Source: Rossellomorea aquimaris (GTDB lineage: Bacteria > Bacillota > Bacilli > Bacillales > Bacillaceae_B). From it: a stretch of DNA of 64,000 nucleotides. Below, one piece after another: positions 27,606 to 36,798 of the stretch. Location of the stretch: positions 1,079,809-1,143,808 of the forward strand of contig NZ_VTEX01000001.1 of assembly GCF_008180865.1 (NCBI RefSeq), read 5' to 3'. Made by a program: the position numbers and the translations under genes. Each line of letters opens with the position of its first letter. The stretch's first letter is position 1. Under the pieces are notes generated by a model. It worked only from the letters and a program-made list of their open reading frames with translations. It was not told the DNA's origin and ran no database searches.

Positions 27606-28247
27606 TTACAATCGTAAAAGCTTTTGTTGAACAACTTGGGCTAAGTTTTCCGTACGAAAGGGATGTCTTGAAATCGCAGAAATGATTGCTACACCGTCCG
27701 CACCAGCTGCCAACACTTGAGAAGCATTTCTCGAATGAATGCCTCCGATCCCGACAAGGGGGATATCGATACCATTTGTTCTTATTGATCGAATGATTTT
27801 AGGGCCACTGACCTCTCTACAATCATTCTTCGTATTGGTAGGAAACATTGGACCAACTCCAAGATAGTCTGCCCCTGACTCCATAGCTAACCTTGCTTCA
27901 TTCACGTCATGAGAGGAGACACCAAGTATTCTATTTCCTATTTTCCGACGGACTTTTTCGATAGGTTCATCCTCCTGACCGATATGTACTCCATCAGCGT
28001 TCAATAATAAAGCCAGCTCTACATCATCATTCACGATAAAAGGAATACCGTGTTTACGACATAAACGCTGCAGCTCATGAGCCAGCTCAACTTTCGCATC
28101 ACCTTCTAAGGCTTCCATACCTTTTTCACGAAATTGAAACATGGTAACTCCGCCTAAAAGGGCTTCCTCTAATACATGTGCCGGATGCTTCTCACAATTA
28201 GGGCTTCCCATCACAAAATATAACTGCAGACTTTCTTTTAGATTCAT
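27606..28247 (-). CDS. thiE: Thiamine-phosphate synthase ThiE
   Basis: This 213-residue TIM-barrel enzyme joins HMP-pyrophosphate and thiazole phosphate to give thiamine phosphate. Motifs are MFQFREKG, IVNDDVELALLLNADGVHIGQED, GVSSHDVNEA and GPMFPTNTK. The start is the ATG at 28247, whose bases overlap the thiD stop as ATGA; longer starts would read far into thiD. It is the last gene of the thiamin operon. TenI, encoded 4.5 kb upstream, is a paralogue with a different role. Confidence 0.93.
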   Translation of the reverse strand: MNLKESLQLYFVMGSPNCEKHPAHVLEEALLGGVTMFQFREKGMEALEGDAKVELAHELQRLCRKHGIPFIVNDDVELALLLNADGVHIGQEDEPIEKVRRKIGNRILGVSSHDVNEARLAMESGADYLGVGPMFPTNTKNDCREVSGPKIIRSIRTNGIDIPLVGIGGIHSRNASQVLAAGADGVAIISAISRHPFRTENLAQVVQQKLLRL

Positions 28248-29053
28248 GCATTCATACCTGCATGGTACGCCCAATGATTCGTTGGTCCGTGCTCACTCCC
28301 AATTCCCAGTGAGTCACTGATTGCGGCAGTGATAAATTGTTTGGCTGTTTGGACAGACTCATTGACTGTAAGTCCTTTTGCTAATTGTGCGGTAATCACA
28401 GCAGAGAATGTACAACCTGTTCCGTGAGTATGTGGTGTGAAGACTCTCGGACTGCTAAACTCATAAAATCTTTTTCCATCAAAGAGGATGTCAGTCGCTT
28501 GACTAGATTGAGCATGAGATTGATGCCCGCCTTTTATCACCACATGTTTAGCCCCCATTTGGAATAATATTTTAGCCGCTCTTTTAATGTCAGCTTCAGT
28601 GAGGATTTCATGCCCGGTTATGGCCTCCGCTTCAGGAATGTTCGGCGTGACCACAAACGCAAGGGGGATCAATTCATTGATCAAAGCGTTAACGGCTTCC
28701 CTCTCCAATAAAGCTGCTCCCCCTTTTGCTATCATGACAGGATCCACAACGAGCTTCTTCCAGGAGTGTAATCGAACAAAGTCGGCAACATGAGAAATAA
28801 TGTCTTCGTTCACCAGCATGCCCGTTTTGATGGCTTTGGGAGGTAAATCTTCAGCAATCGAGGTTAATTGATTAATGACAGCCTCAGCTGATAATGGATA
28901 CACACCTTGTACACCTCTAGTATTTTGCGCCGTCACTGCTGTGATGGCAGACATTCCATAGACTTTCAGCTCCTGAAACGTCTTGAGATCTGCCTGGATC
29001 CCAGCCCCACCGCCACAGTCAGATCCGGCAATCGTCAATGCTTTTTGAATCAT
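28244..29053 (-). CDS. thiD: Hydroxymethylpyrimidine (phosphate) kinase ThiD
   Basis: The 269-residue ribokinase-like enzyme has IAGSDCGGGAGIQADLKTF at residues 8-26 and the anion-hole motif THGTGCTFSAVI in the C-terminal part. It phosphorylates HMP and HMP-phosphate to HMP-pyrophosphate for ThiE. It overlaps thiE by four bases and follows thiF by 15 bases. Confidence 0.94.
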   Translation of the reverse strand: MIQKALTIAGSDCGGGAGIQADLKTFQELKVYGMSAITAVTAQNTRGVQGVYPLSAEAVINQLTSIAEDLPPKAIKTGMLVNEDIISHVADFVRLHSWKKLVVDPVMIAKGGAALLEREAVNALINELIPLAFVVTPNIPEAEAITGHEILTEADIKRAAKILFQMGAKHVVIKGGHQSHAQSSQATDILFDGKRFYEFSSPRVFTPHTHGTGCTFSAVITAQLAKGLTVNESVQTAKQFITAAISDSLGIGSEHGPTNHWAYHAGMNA

Positions 29054-29068
29054 GTTGTTCTCCTCCCT

Positions 29069-30088
29069 TTATCCCAAGTAACGATGATAAACCGATTTTG
29101 CTTCCCTTATATCTTTTGTTCCGTGAACGAGAGTACGTCCATCACGAAAGAGTACGATTCGATAAGATTCAACCTCGAATGAAATCAAATATGGATTTCT
29201 AACAACTTGTTTCCCCTGGAGTTCTAACGATTTTGATCGTTCAATAAGATCGATGCCAGGTTTTGTAACTGGACGGATCTGAACTGAATCCCTCCCACAA
29301 AGGACTGCTGTTTTCGTTTGATTTTCGTATTTCAGACTGGGGAATGTACGATGCTCTCCACATGAAGGGCATCCATCCCTTTTCAGCTTGCTCACATCCA
29401 GGGAAGTATGCTCATTTTTCCATAAATCAAACGAGACCACTTTATTACCCAGTGCCTCCATGTCTTCTACCAGTATCTTTAATGCTTCTGTAGTTTGATA
29501 GGCCACAACTGTGGAAACGGCAGGGCTGATGATGCCCGCTGTATCACAGGTCATTCCACCGATTGGAAAAGTGTCGATCAAACATTGAAGACAGGGAGTG
29601 ATACCGGGAAGAATAGTGAATGATATTCCGTAACTTCCAACACAAGCACCATAAATCCAAGGAATGGAATATTTTTGAGAGATATCATTTATGATCATTC
29701 TTGTATCAAAGTTATCCGTTGCATCGATGATAAGATCTACGTTCTTGGCAAGTCTCAACATCTCTTCTGGCATGGCATCCAGTATATGCTCTTCAATATT
29801 TACAGTTGAATTAATTGCTAGGAGTCTTTTTTTTGCCGCTACAGCTTTTGGGATGCGGTTTCTTGCATCTTCCTCGTTATACAGCTGCTGACGTTGTAAA
29901 TTACTCCATTCTACATAATCACGATCCACAACCGTCAACTTCCCGATACCAGCACGCACCAAGGCTTCTGCATTGCCTGTTCCCAGTGCTCCCGCCCCGA
30001 TCAGCAACACATGTTTATTTCTTATTAACTTTTGTCCCTCTGTTCCGATGGGCTGAAACAGCGTTTGTCTTGAATATCTATCTTCCAT
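29069..30088 (-). CDS. thiF: ThiS adenylyltransferase ThiF
   Basis: This 339-residue E1-like enzyme has the ATP-binding GAGALGTGNAEALVRAG motif (about 31-47), DRDYVEWSNLQRQQLY, IDATDNFDTR, and zinc cysteine pairs in CLQCL and CPSCG. It adenylates the C-terminal glycine of ThiS before sulfur transfer. Its start shares a base with the thiG stop (TGATG). Confidence 0.93.
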   Translation of the reverse strand: MEDRYSRQTLFQPIGTEGQKLIRNKHVLLIGAGALGTGNAEALVRAGIGKLTVVDRDYVEWSNLQRQQLYNEEDARNRIPKAVAAKKRLLAINSTVNIEEHILDAMPEEMLRLAKNVDLIIDATDNFDTRMIINDISQKYSIPWIYGACVGSYGISFTILPGITPCLQCLIDTFPIGGMTCDTAGIISPAVSTVVAYQTTEALKILVEDMEALGNKVVSFDLWKNEHTSLDVSKLKRDGCPSCGEHRTFPSLKYENQTKTAVLCGRDSVQIRPVTKPGIDLIERSKSLELQGKQVVRNPYLISFEVESYRIVLFRDGRTLVHGTKDIREAKSVYHRYLG

Positions 30089-30852
30089 CAGACACTCATA
30101 CCCTCCACTGGGCTGCTTGCTGTTGCATAACGTTTCTTCGGAATTCTTCCAGCCTCATATCCGAATCGTCCACCTTCAATCGCAAGTCTCATAGCATTCG
30201 CCATCATAACGGGATCGTTCGCAGAAGAAACGGCTGTATTGAGTAATACAGCATCAGCCCCGAGTTCCATTGCAAGAGCTGCATCTGAGGGAGAACCAAT
30301 TCCGGCATCCACAATGACCGGTACCTTTGTTTGCTCAATAATGAAAGTGAGATTGACAGGATTGATGATTCCCTGTCCAGATCCTATAGGGGAAGCGCCC
30401 GGCATGATGGCATGGGCCCCCAACTCTTCCAATCTCCTTGCAAGAACAACATCGTCAGAAGTATAGGGAAGCACTGTAAAGCCTTCTTTTATTAATTCTT
30501 CTGTTGCTTTCAGTGTTTCGACAGGATCGGGAAGTAGCGTTTTATCACATCCGATCACTTCTACCTTAATCATGTCACAGAGCCCTGAAGCTCTCGCCAA
30601 TTGTGCATGCCGGACCGCTTCCTGAGCACATTTAGCCCCTGCCGTATTCGGTAATAATGAATAGTTTTCAAGATTCAGTTTTTCTAAGAAATTAGGTTGA
30701 CCAGGTTCAAAGATATTCATGCGCCTTACCGTGAACGTAAGAATTTCCGCACCAGAAACCTCGACAGCTCTTTTCTGGATATCAAAATCAGGGTATTTTC
30801 CCGTTCCCAGTAAAAGTCTTGAATGGAATGTGTACTTTCCGATTTTCAACAT
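30088..30852 (-). CDS. thiG: Thiazole synthase ThiG
   Basis: The 254-residue TIM-barrel enzyme condenses DXP, dehydroglycine (from ThiO) and ThiS-thiocarboxylate into the thiazole phosphate. The Schiff-base lysine lies in [16 protein letters not shown] (about residue 95), and the phosphate-binding segments [12 protein letters not shown] and LLNTAVS are present. One base separates it from thiS. Confidence 0.95.
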   Translation of the reverse strand: MLKIGKYTFHSRLLLGTGKYPDFDIQKRAVEVSGAEILTFTVRRMNIFEPGQPNFLEKLNLENYSLLPNTAGAKCAQEAVRHAQLARASGLCDMIKVEVIGCDKTLLPDPVETLKATEELIKEGFTVLPYTSDDVVLARRLEELGAHAIMPGASPIGSGQGIINPVNLTFIIEQTKVPVIVDAGIGSPSDAALAMELGADAVLLNTAVSSANDPVMMANAMRLAIEGGRFGYEAGRIPKKRYATASSPVEGMSV

Positions 30853-30853
30853 T

Positions 30854-31057
30854 TCAACCGCCTCCTACAAATTGGACTAACTCTAAGATATCCCCATGTT
30901 TCACTTTGGTGGTCTTGTGCTCTTGTTTTTCAAGAATGGTTTGGTTCTGTTCAACGATGATCATTCGGTTTTCCAGGTTAAAATGATGAATCAATTCCAA
31001 TACTGTTGTAATTGATTCCGGCACCGTGACCAGCTGACCGTTAATTCGTAATTCCAC
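30854..31057 (-). CDS. thiS: Sulfur-carrier protein ThiS
   Basis: The 67-residue ubiquitin-like protein ends in QFVGGG; the terminal Gly-Gly is the site that ThiF adenylates and sulfur is loaded on. It lies between thiO and thiG, as in B. subtilis. Confidence 0.94.
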   Translation of the reverse strand: MELRINGQLVTVPESITTVLELIHHFNLENRMIIVEQNQTILEKQEHKTTKVKHGDILELVQFVGGG

Positions 31058-31061
31058 CTTC

Positions 31062-32159
31062 TCATCTCCTTACGTATGAAAGTAGGGGATGGGATTCCTT
31101 CCCCTCTATCAGATCTGCAATCAATACCCCTGTTATTGGCGCCAGGAGTATACCATTACGATAATGCCCCGTTGCAATGGAAAGTCCCTTCCATTCCTCA
31201 CTTCTCCCCATAAACGGCACCCCTTGTTCTGTTTGAGGCCGTATCCCGGCCCAAGCTTTTTCCCACTTGGCATCAACCAATTCTGGAAGGATGGATGTGG
31301 CCAAATGCATAAGGCTCATTAATCCACCTATGGTAATCTCTTCATCGAAGGTATGGGGGTGCTCTGTTGCACCTATTAAAAGACGCCCCCACGCTTTTGG
31401 AACAATGTAGCAGCCTTCTGTAAAGATGGTCCTCTCCACTATTTTTCCAGGGACTTGAACGGAAAAGCATTCACCCTTAACTGGAAAACTTTTGAACTTT
31501 ATATCCAGTCGATCCAAGAGGAATCGACTCCAAGCACCGCCAGCTACAATCGTTTCATCTGCATAAAAGTCACCTTTAGACGTCCTGACTCCAGTAATTT
31601 TGTTTCTCTCTTTCATAAAATCATACACGTCTGTATATTCACTGATTTCTGCACCCTGCATTTTCGAAGCCGACCCTAAGGCTTGTGTAAGCTTTGGTGC
31701 TGAGACGTTCCCATCCTTCGGAATATATAATCCGCCTGCCAGATCTTTTGAAAGATGAGGTTCATAGGAAAATAGAGTGTTGGCGGAAAGCCATCTAATT
31801 TGTTCCCCTCGTGATGCTATAGAAGCCGTTTCTACTAACTCCTGTGCTTCCTCCTCCGTTCTCGCCAGCTTAATCATTCCATTTTCCACATATTCAATGT
31901 CCATTCCACTGATCTCTTTCAAATCCCTTGCTAAAGAAGGATACATATCACGGCTCTCCTTCGCCAGATGATACAAAGGGCCGTCCCCCTTCAATTCGGT
32001 TTGAACGCCGAGCATGCCTGCAGCTGCTTGCGATGCTTTTCCTGCCAGTCTATCCTTCTCTATCAGGAGAACTTTCTTTCCTCTTTTGGACATTTGATAA
32101 GCAATGGAGCAGCCTATCACCCCTCCACCAACAATCAAAGCATCATACTGTTTTATCAA
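31062..32159 (-). CDS. thiO: Glycine oxidase ThiO
   Basis: The 365-residue FAD enzyme has the dinucleotide motif VGGGVIGCSIAYQMSKRG at residues 10-27 and the C-terminal GHYRNGILLAPITG segment of DAAO-family oxidases. It oxidises glycine to dehydroglycine for thiazole synthesis, an O2-dependent route typical of aerobic bacilli. Its stop is four bases before thiS. Confidence 0.94.
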   Translation of the reverse strand: MIKQYDALIVGGGVIGCSIAYQMSKRGKKVLLIEKDRLAGKASQAAAGMLGVQTELKGDGPLYHLAKESRDMYPSLARDLKEISGMDIEYVENGMIKLARTEEEAQELVETASIASRGEQIRWLSANTLFSYEPHLSKDLAGGLYIPKDGNVSAPKLTQALGSASKMQGAEISEYTDVYDFMKERNKITGVRTSKGDFYADETIVAGGAWSRFLLDRLDIKFKSFPVKGECFSVQVPGKIVERTIFTEGCYIVPKAWGRLLIGATEHPHTFDEEITIGGLMSLMHLATSILPELVDAKWEKAWAGIRPQTEQGVPFMGRSEEWKGLSIATGHYRNGILLAPITGVLIADLIEGKESHPLLSYVRR

Positions 32160-32165
32160 GCTACC

Positions 32166-32783
32166 TCACCCCCTGTGTAATTGTTTATAATAGGATCGGG
32201 CTGCCTCTAATGGATCTTTTGAAAGCAAAATACCTGATAAGACAGCGACTCCTTTTGCTCCGGTTCCCGTAACCTCACACACGCGTTCAGGTGTAATGCC
32301 TCCTATGGCAATAGTGGGAATCGGGACGGTTTGAACCACTTTTTCTAAGCTTGCCAAACCTCTGCCAGGCATACCCCGCTTTGAAGAAGTAGAATAGATA
32401 TTTCCATAGAGCAGGTAATCCGCTCTGCTTACCATTGCCTGTTGTGCTTCTTCCACGGAATGGACAGAAGCTCCAATCTGTAAGGAAGGAAAAGTACTCT
32501 TCACTAAGCTGATATCCGCACTTTGATGGCCAAGCTGCACGCCTCTTACATTCTTCATAAAGGCAATGTCTGCCCGATCATTGACACATAATTTTGTTAA
32601 TGGAACTCCTGCTGCTACTAGTCGATCTATGGCCACAGCCATTTCTTTCCCCGTCCACTGCTTTTCGCGAAGATGGAGCATGTCGAGATATGGATAAACG
32701 GACTTCGAGATTTTCACTAATTCTTCCACTGATTGTTTTCCTGTTGAAATCACATGTAATTGTTTTCTCGTTTCAATTCCCAT
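32166..32783 (-). CDS. tenI: Thiazole tautomerase TenI
   Basis: The 205-residue ThiE-like protein converts the ThiG product to the aromatic carboxythiazole tautomer. It keeps LHLREKQWTG, LCVNDRADIA, GVQLGHQS and GNIYSTSSKRGMPGRGL but is otherwise diverged from ThiE. I chose the ATG at 32783, which has GGGGGATG upstream and overlaps the end of the EcfT gene by 11 bases. Confidence 0.9.
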   Translation of the reverse strand: MGIETRKQLHVISTGKQSVEELVKISKSVYPYLDMLHLREKQWTGKEMAVAIDRLVAAGVPLTKLCVNDRADIAFMKNVRGVQLGHQSADISLVKSTFPSLQIGASVHSVEEAQQAMVSRADYLLYGNIYSTSSKRGMPGRGLASLEKVVQTVPIPTIAIGGITPERVCEVTGTGAKGVAVLSGILLSKDPLEAARSYYKQLHRG

Positions 32784-33576
32784 AGCGAACATCCCCCGTC
32801 GGAAAAATAGGTAGATGGATAGAAAAATAGTAACTGAGCGCAATCATGATGAGAATGCTCCCCAAGAAGTATCCATCATACTTGGAAAAGGTTACGCTGT
32901 AGTAATAGGTTCGTTGCCCACTTCCTTTAAAACCTTTTGTTTCCATGGCTACGGCAATTCTGTGAGCTCTTCTGATGCTCTGGGCAAGCAGGGGTATGGA
33001 ATGCGATTTCAATTTATGGAATACGTGCCTTATTCCTCTCCGTTCTTCAACTCCCCTGACTCTCATCGCGTTTCGTATCGTCAAGAATTCTTCAATCATG
33101 ATGGGGATTAATCTGAATCCGGCCATAAAACTATACGCATACTTAGGTTTTAATCTCAGTTGCTGCATGAGGGAATAGAAAAGCTTCACCGGTCTCGTAG
33201 TAAGAGCAAATAGTAATCCCAATATAGCGAATACGATGGTACGCAATCCAACATGGATCCCCCGATAAAAGCTCTCTTCGGTAATGTGGATCAATCCCCA
33301 TTTCATCCATGTTGTTTCACCTTTCCCAAATAAAATCATTGATGAAGCTGTAGAGATGAAAACAAGAAAAAAGGGTAGGATCATTAAACTGACGGTTCTA
33401 TATGAATACCCTGAGAAAACCCATAACAGGAGAAAAAGGAGAAAGCTCAAATATAACAACAAGTTAAGATAATGAATAAAAAGCAGAATTACAAAAATCC
33501 CGATCAAGGTCAAGAGCTTAAAGCTGGGATTGATTTGATGGAGCCAGGTTTCTCTATGCTCGATTTCTATATTCAT
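32773..33576 (-). CDS. ykoC: ECF transporter transmembrane protein (YkoC-like EcfT)
   Basis: This 267-residue integral membrane protein has about five membrane segments and the two cytoplasmic coupling motifs of EcfT proteins, AMRVRG and AMETKGF. It links the ATPases to the substrate-binding YkoE in a thiamin-precursor importer. It overlaps the ATPase gene by four bases. Confidence 0.88.
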   Translation of the reverse strand: MNIEIEHRETWLHQINPSFKLLTLIGIFVILLFIHYLNLLLYLSFLLFLLLWVFSGYSYRTVSLMILPFFLVFISTASSMILFGKGETTWMKWGLIHITEESFYRGIHVGLRTIVFAILGLLFALTTRPVKLFYSLMQQLRLKPKYAYSFMAGFRLIPIMIEEFLTIRNAMRVRGVEERRGIRHVFHKLKSHSIPLLAQSIRRAHRIAVAMETKGFKGSGQRTYYYSVTFSKYDGYFLGSILIMIALSYYFSIHLPIFPTGDVRYGN

Positions 33577-35000
33577 ATTGCTTTCCTACCAGCAATCTCA
33601 TTAAAGAAATCCTGGGTGAGACGCCCATTTTCAATGACCCATACTCTGGATGCAAAGTGAGTAATGATATTTTCATCATGTGTCACCATCAGAATGGTAG
33701 ATCCTTCTTTTTGATAGTCTTGAAGCATCTCAAGTAACGCAAACGTATTTTGAGAATCCTGGCCAAAGGTCGGTTCGTCCAATAATAGAATATCTTTATT
33801 CCTGACAAGTGACGCTGCGACGCTTAACCTCCGCTTTTGCCCCATGGATAAATGATAGGGATGATGATGTTTGTATGGATCAAGCTTGAATCGCTTCAAT
33901 AGTGCATGCACCTTTTCCTCCACTCTTCCTTCATCCACTCTCATGAGCCGAAAGGTATACGCAACTTCATCAAACACACTGTGTGTCACAAACTGAAACT
34001 CGGGATTTTGAAAAACAAACGTACATTCCTCGGGAACATTCTTTCCATTCACCTGTCTTCCATATAATTCATACGTCCCTGTCGTTTGGATGAATGTCAT
34101 GAGACTGTGGAGTAATGTTGATTTCCCGGCTCCGTTCTTTCCGGTGATTGCAATCCATTCACCTTTAAAGCTGACGGCATTTTCAAGGTGGATCTTCTCC
34201 TCTTTTTGTATATATCCTTTGAAGTTCTCTAGCTTTAGATTCTTTTTTCCAAACGGGGCAACCTTCTCCGGAGGATGGGAAGAAAGATAATCTTTCCACG
34301 CCCCCGGATACCATACCCCTACTGATTTCAATGTTTCCTTGAAATGTGATAAAATGTGAGCCTTTGGACCATCAGCCACTATCCTTCCATTCACATCGAA
34401 AAGAATAATACGATCAATGATCTCCAATACGTGAGTCAACTTATGCTCAACGATAAGTAACGTTTTATCTTTACATGTCGTCTTCACTGTTTCCCATACA
34501 GATTTGGTGCTTTCTTCGTCTAACATGGCTGTAGGCTCATCCAGAAATAGTGTTTGGGGATGGCGCGCAAGAGCAGAAGCAATGGCCAATTTTTGCTTCA
34601 TCCCCCCTGATAGAGAGGAGATTTTTGTATGGGAATCCGTCAGACTTAAATTCACTTTCTCTAACAGATCGTTAATTATCTCTCGCATTTCGTCTCTTGG
34701 AATCTGGTTGTTCTCCAAAACAAAGGCAAGTTCCTCATCTACATAGGGCATACAAAATTGAGCGTCCGGATCTTGAAAGACATACCCGAAGGATTCAGGA
34801 CGCTCAATCGAGTCAGCTTTCATCGGCACATCTATCGAATGGGGTATCACACCGGATAAAACCTGGAGGAGTGTGGATTTTCCACAACCAGATGGCCCCA
34901 GTAGCAATACCTTTTCCCCGTCTTCTATCGAAAGGCTTATGTCTTTAAACATCAGTTTCTCTGAACCGGAAAATGTAAGGCGCAGATTTTCAATATGCAT
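33573..35000 (-). CDS. ykoD: ECF transporter ATPase with two ABC domains (YkoD-like)
   Basis: The 475-residue protein contains two ABC ATPase domains in tandem. Domain 1 has Walker A GPSGCGKST (about 34-42), SLSGGMKQK and TLFLDEP. Domain 2 has GKNGAGKST (about 285-293), a variant signature HLSMGQKRR and ILLLDEP. It powers the HMP/thiamin ECF importer with YkoC and YkoE. It follows ykoE by 14 bases. Confidence 0.92.
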   Translation of the reverse strand: MHIENLRLTFSGSEKLMFKDISLSIEDGEKVLLLGPSGCGKSTLLQVLSGVIPHSIDVPMKADSIERPESFGYVFQDPDAQFCMPYVDEELAFVLENNQIPRDEMREIINDLLEKVNLSLTDSHTKISSLSGGMKQKLAIASALARHPQTLFLDEPTAMLDEESTKSVWETVKTTCKDKTLLIVEHKLTHVLEIIDRIILFDVNGRIVADGPKAHILSHFKETLKSVGVWYPGAWKDYLSSHPPEKVAPFGKKNLKLENFKGYIQKEEKIHLENAVSFKGEWIAITGKNGAGKSTLLHSLMTFIQTTGTYELYGRQVNGKNVPEECTFVFQNPEFQFVTHSVFDEVAYTFRLMRVDEGRVEEKVHALLKRFKLDPYKHHHPYHLSMGQKRRLSVAASLVRNKDILLLDEPTFGQDSQNTFALLEMLQDYQKEGSTILMVTHDENIITHFASRVWVIENGRLTQDFFNEIAGRKAI

Positions 35001-35014
35001 CGTCCTTCCCTCCT

Positions 35015-35593
35015 TTACTGATTCAGGGCATCATAATCTTTTTGGTCCGCACGTCTGACCAAACTGGTTACCCCCGTTTTCTCCAAAGCCTTAACAAGAT
35101 AAAAGGCTCCCATGCCTGCTATCACGATGGATCCTATTAATCTGGCAACAATAAAAAGTGACAAATTCCACAGAACGAGGTCTCCCATGTACCCTTTAAA
35201 ATAGTCCATCAGAATTGAGCCAATTGCTGAGCCCACAGCTGCTGTACAAATGATGAGGACATCATAACGCTTATAGCGGGTGATAAGAAAAATCAACTCT
35301 GCAAACAAACCTTGGATTAAACCGAACAATAGTACCTCGAGACCCCATTCACTTCCCATCAGAAATTCCCCTGAAGAGGCAGCAATCTCTGCCAGAAGTG
35401 CGACGCCAGGTTTCCGAATGATTAAAAAAGCCACGGTTGCAGCCATGAACCACATGCCATAGATCAGTTGATCAGCATGCAATCCAAATGGCTTTAATAG
35501 GTTGTAAACCGGTCCCCATAGCTTATAGATAATCCCAAAACCTATGGAGATCACGACCGTTACTAAAATGTCCGTCAGCTTTAATTTAGACAT
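35015..35593 (-). CDS. ykoE: ECF transporter S component YkoE
   Basis: The 192-residue membrane protein has six hydrophobic segments and the YkoE pattern (KLTDILVTVVISIGFG, SSGEFLMGS, GLFAELIFLI). It should bind the thiamin precursor, probably hydroxymethylpyrimidine. B. subtilis also has ykoF, a soluble binding protein, in this operon; it is absent here. Its start overlaps the tenA stop by eight bases. Confidence 0.9.
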   Translation of the reverse strand: MSKLKLTDILVTVVISIGFGIIYKLWGPVYNLLKPFGLHADQLIYGMWFMAATVAFLIIRKPGVALLAEIAASSGEFLMGSEWGLEVLLFGLIQGLFAELIFLITRYKRYDVLIICTAAVGSAIGSILMDYFKGYMGDLVLWNLSLFIVARLIGSIVIAGMGAFYLVKALEKTGVTSLVRRADQKDYDALNQ

Positions 35594-36284
35594 GTATTCT
35601 ACCTTCCTTACCTAGAGATGCCTGAAACGGCCACTTCTCAAGTGTGTATGCCATTTCCCAAAACTGTAATTCATAAATGCTGCTCAAAATGAAATTCTCT
35701 TTCATTCGTTCCTTATCTGTTTCTGTCATCGTTTCTGCCAATACATCCAGTCGCTGGATCTGTTCTTCTACTAGCTCCCCAAACCACTCTCCACCATAAG
35801 CTGCGATCCACTCCTGATATATGACCTCCTCAGGTGTACATGATTTCAAGCGTTCACCGATCTCATAATACAACCAGTAGCAGGGGAGTATTGCCGCCAG
35901 GATATCTGCGAGCCCCCCATATTGTGCGGAACGATACATATGCGACGTGTAGGCATAGGCAGTTGGAGCAGGTTTGAACTGCCGTTTTTCTTCTTCCGTA
36001 ATCCCTAAACGGTTTGAGAAATTTTCATGAAGGGAAAGCTCTGCTTCATTCGTTCCTACTGCGTGTGTTGCCATTCTGGATGTAGTATGTAAATCTGTTG
36101 CTTTGGCTGCACCGAGTGCCTGCACCTTCGAAAAGTGTGAGAGGTAATAGGCATCCTGCAGAATGTAGTATCTGAAGTTTTCAAGGGGGAGGGTTCCATC
36201 CCCGATACCTTTAACGAAAGGATGGTGAAAACTCGCTTCCCAAATTTCCTTCACTTCGTTTCTTAAGTACGCTGTAAATGACAT
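35586..36284 (-). CDS. tenA: Aminopyrimidine aminohydrolase TenA
   Basis: The 232-residue helical enzyme converts aminopyrimidine breakdown products of thiamin to HMP. The active-site cysteine lies in ILPCYWLYYEIG and the glutamate in the C-terminal YELQFWEMAY segment. I chose the ATG at 36284, which has AAAGGAGAAAG upstream; the frame is open further but without a start signal. It is the first gene of the operon, right after the TPP riboswitch. Confidence 0.94.
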   Translation of the reverse strand: MSFTAYLRNEVKEIWEASFHHPFVKGIGDGTLPLENFRYYILQDAYYLSHFSKVQALGAAKATDLHTTSRMATHAVGTNEAELSLHENFSNRLGITEEEKRQFKPAPTAYAYTSHMYRSAQYGGLADILAAILPCYWLYYEIGERLKSCTPEEVIYQEWIAAYGGEWFGELVEEQIQRLDVLAETMTETDKERMKENFILSSIYELQFWEMAYTLEKWPFQASLGKEGRIHV

Positions 36285-36322
36285 AGTATCTTTCTCCTTT
36301 TCCAGACGACCCGAAATGGGCA

Positions 36323-36371
36323 ACAAAAAAAGCCACTTTCATTATGCATAGTGCATACAGAAAGTGGCTTG
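36323..36371 (-). terminator. Terminator of the TPP riboswitch
   Basis: GCCACTTTC / GAAAGTGGC with an inner ATGCA helix and a TTTTTTTG tail on the minus strand lies between aptamer and tenA. Confidence 0.92.
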
Positions 36372-36413
36372 AGATCAGTTTGATAGAATTCGATTCTATG
36401 TGACCGTCAAACA

Positions 36414-36504
36414 CCACTTCCCTACGCTGGTTTCAACCAGATCAGGTTCAAAGGGTCTTAAAGTCACACTTTAATCTCAGCCTTTTAGAAGGCACCCCTA
36501 GTGG
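36414..36504 (-). promoter_or_regulatory. TPP riboswitch (THI element)
   Basis: The minus strand shows P1 strands CCACT and AGTGG, ACTAGGGGTGCC, GGCTGAGAT, GACCCTTTGAACCTGATCTGG, and CCAGCGTAGGGAAG, the full TPP aptamer. It controls all eleven genes from tenA to thiE. Confidence 0.97.
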
Positions 36505-36534
36505 ATCGTCCTATGAAATTTTGTATTCGATGTT

Positions 36535-36562
36535 ATCGTACCACGATTCTTTCACTTGTCAA
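36535..36562 (-). promoter_or_regulatory. Sigma-A promoter of the thiamin operon
   Basis: A consensus TTGACA (36562-36557) is followed after 16 bases by TACGAT (36540-36535), about 30 bases before the aptamer. The stretch from 36563 to the hairpin at 36759 holds nothing else I can support. Confidence 0.65.
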
Positions 36563-36758
36563 CAGCAAAAAGAAAACCTTTCATCATTTTTCCACCTGCC
36601 CTTTCCACGCAAAATCAATCATAGCAAAGGATACGCCCTATGAAAAATTAAATGGAATTCATTTAGCGTTAAACTCTTTCAAAGCAAACTTAAGTGATTG
36701 CCAGGAATGTATAAATATACATACGATAGATTACAGTAATACAAAAACTACCATAAAA

Positions 36759-36795
36759 GCAGGGACGGACCTCCAACATGGAGGTCCGTCCCTGC
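36759..36795. terminator. Terminator of desKR; GGACGGACC-type palindrome
   Basis: A perfect 17-bp stem with a three-base loop (GCAGGGACGGACCTCCA, ACA, complement) follows the desR stop. Its core is shared with the hairpins at 42541 and 58311. Confidence 0.85.
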
Positions 36796-36798
36796 CCA

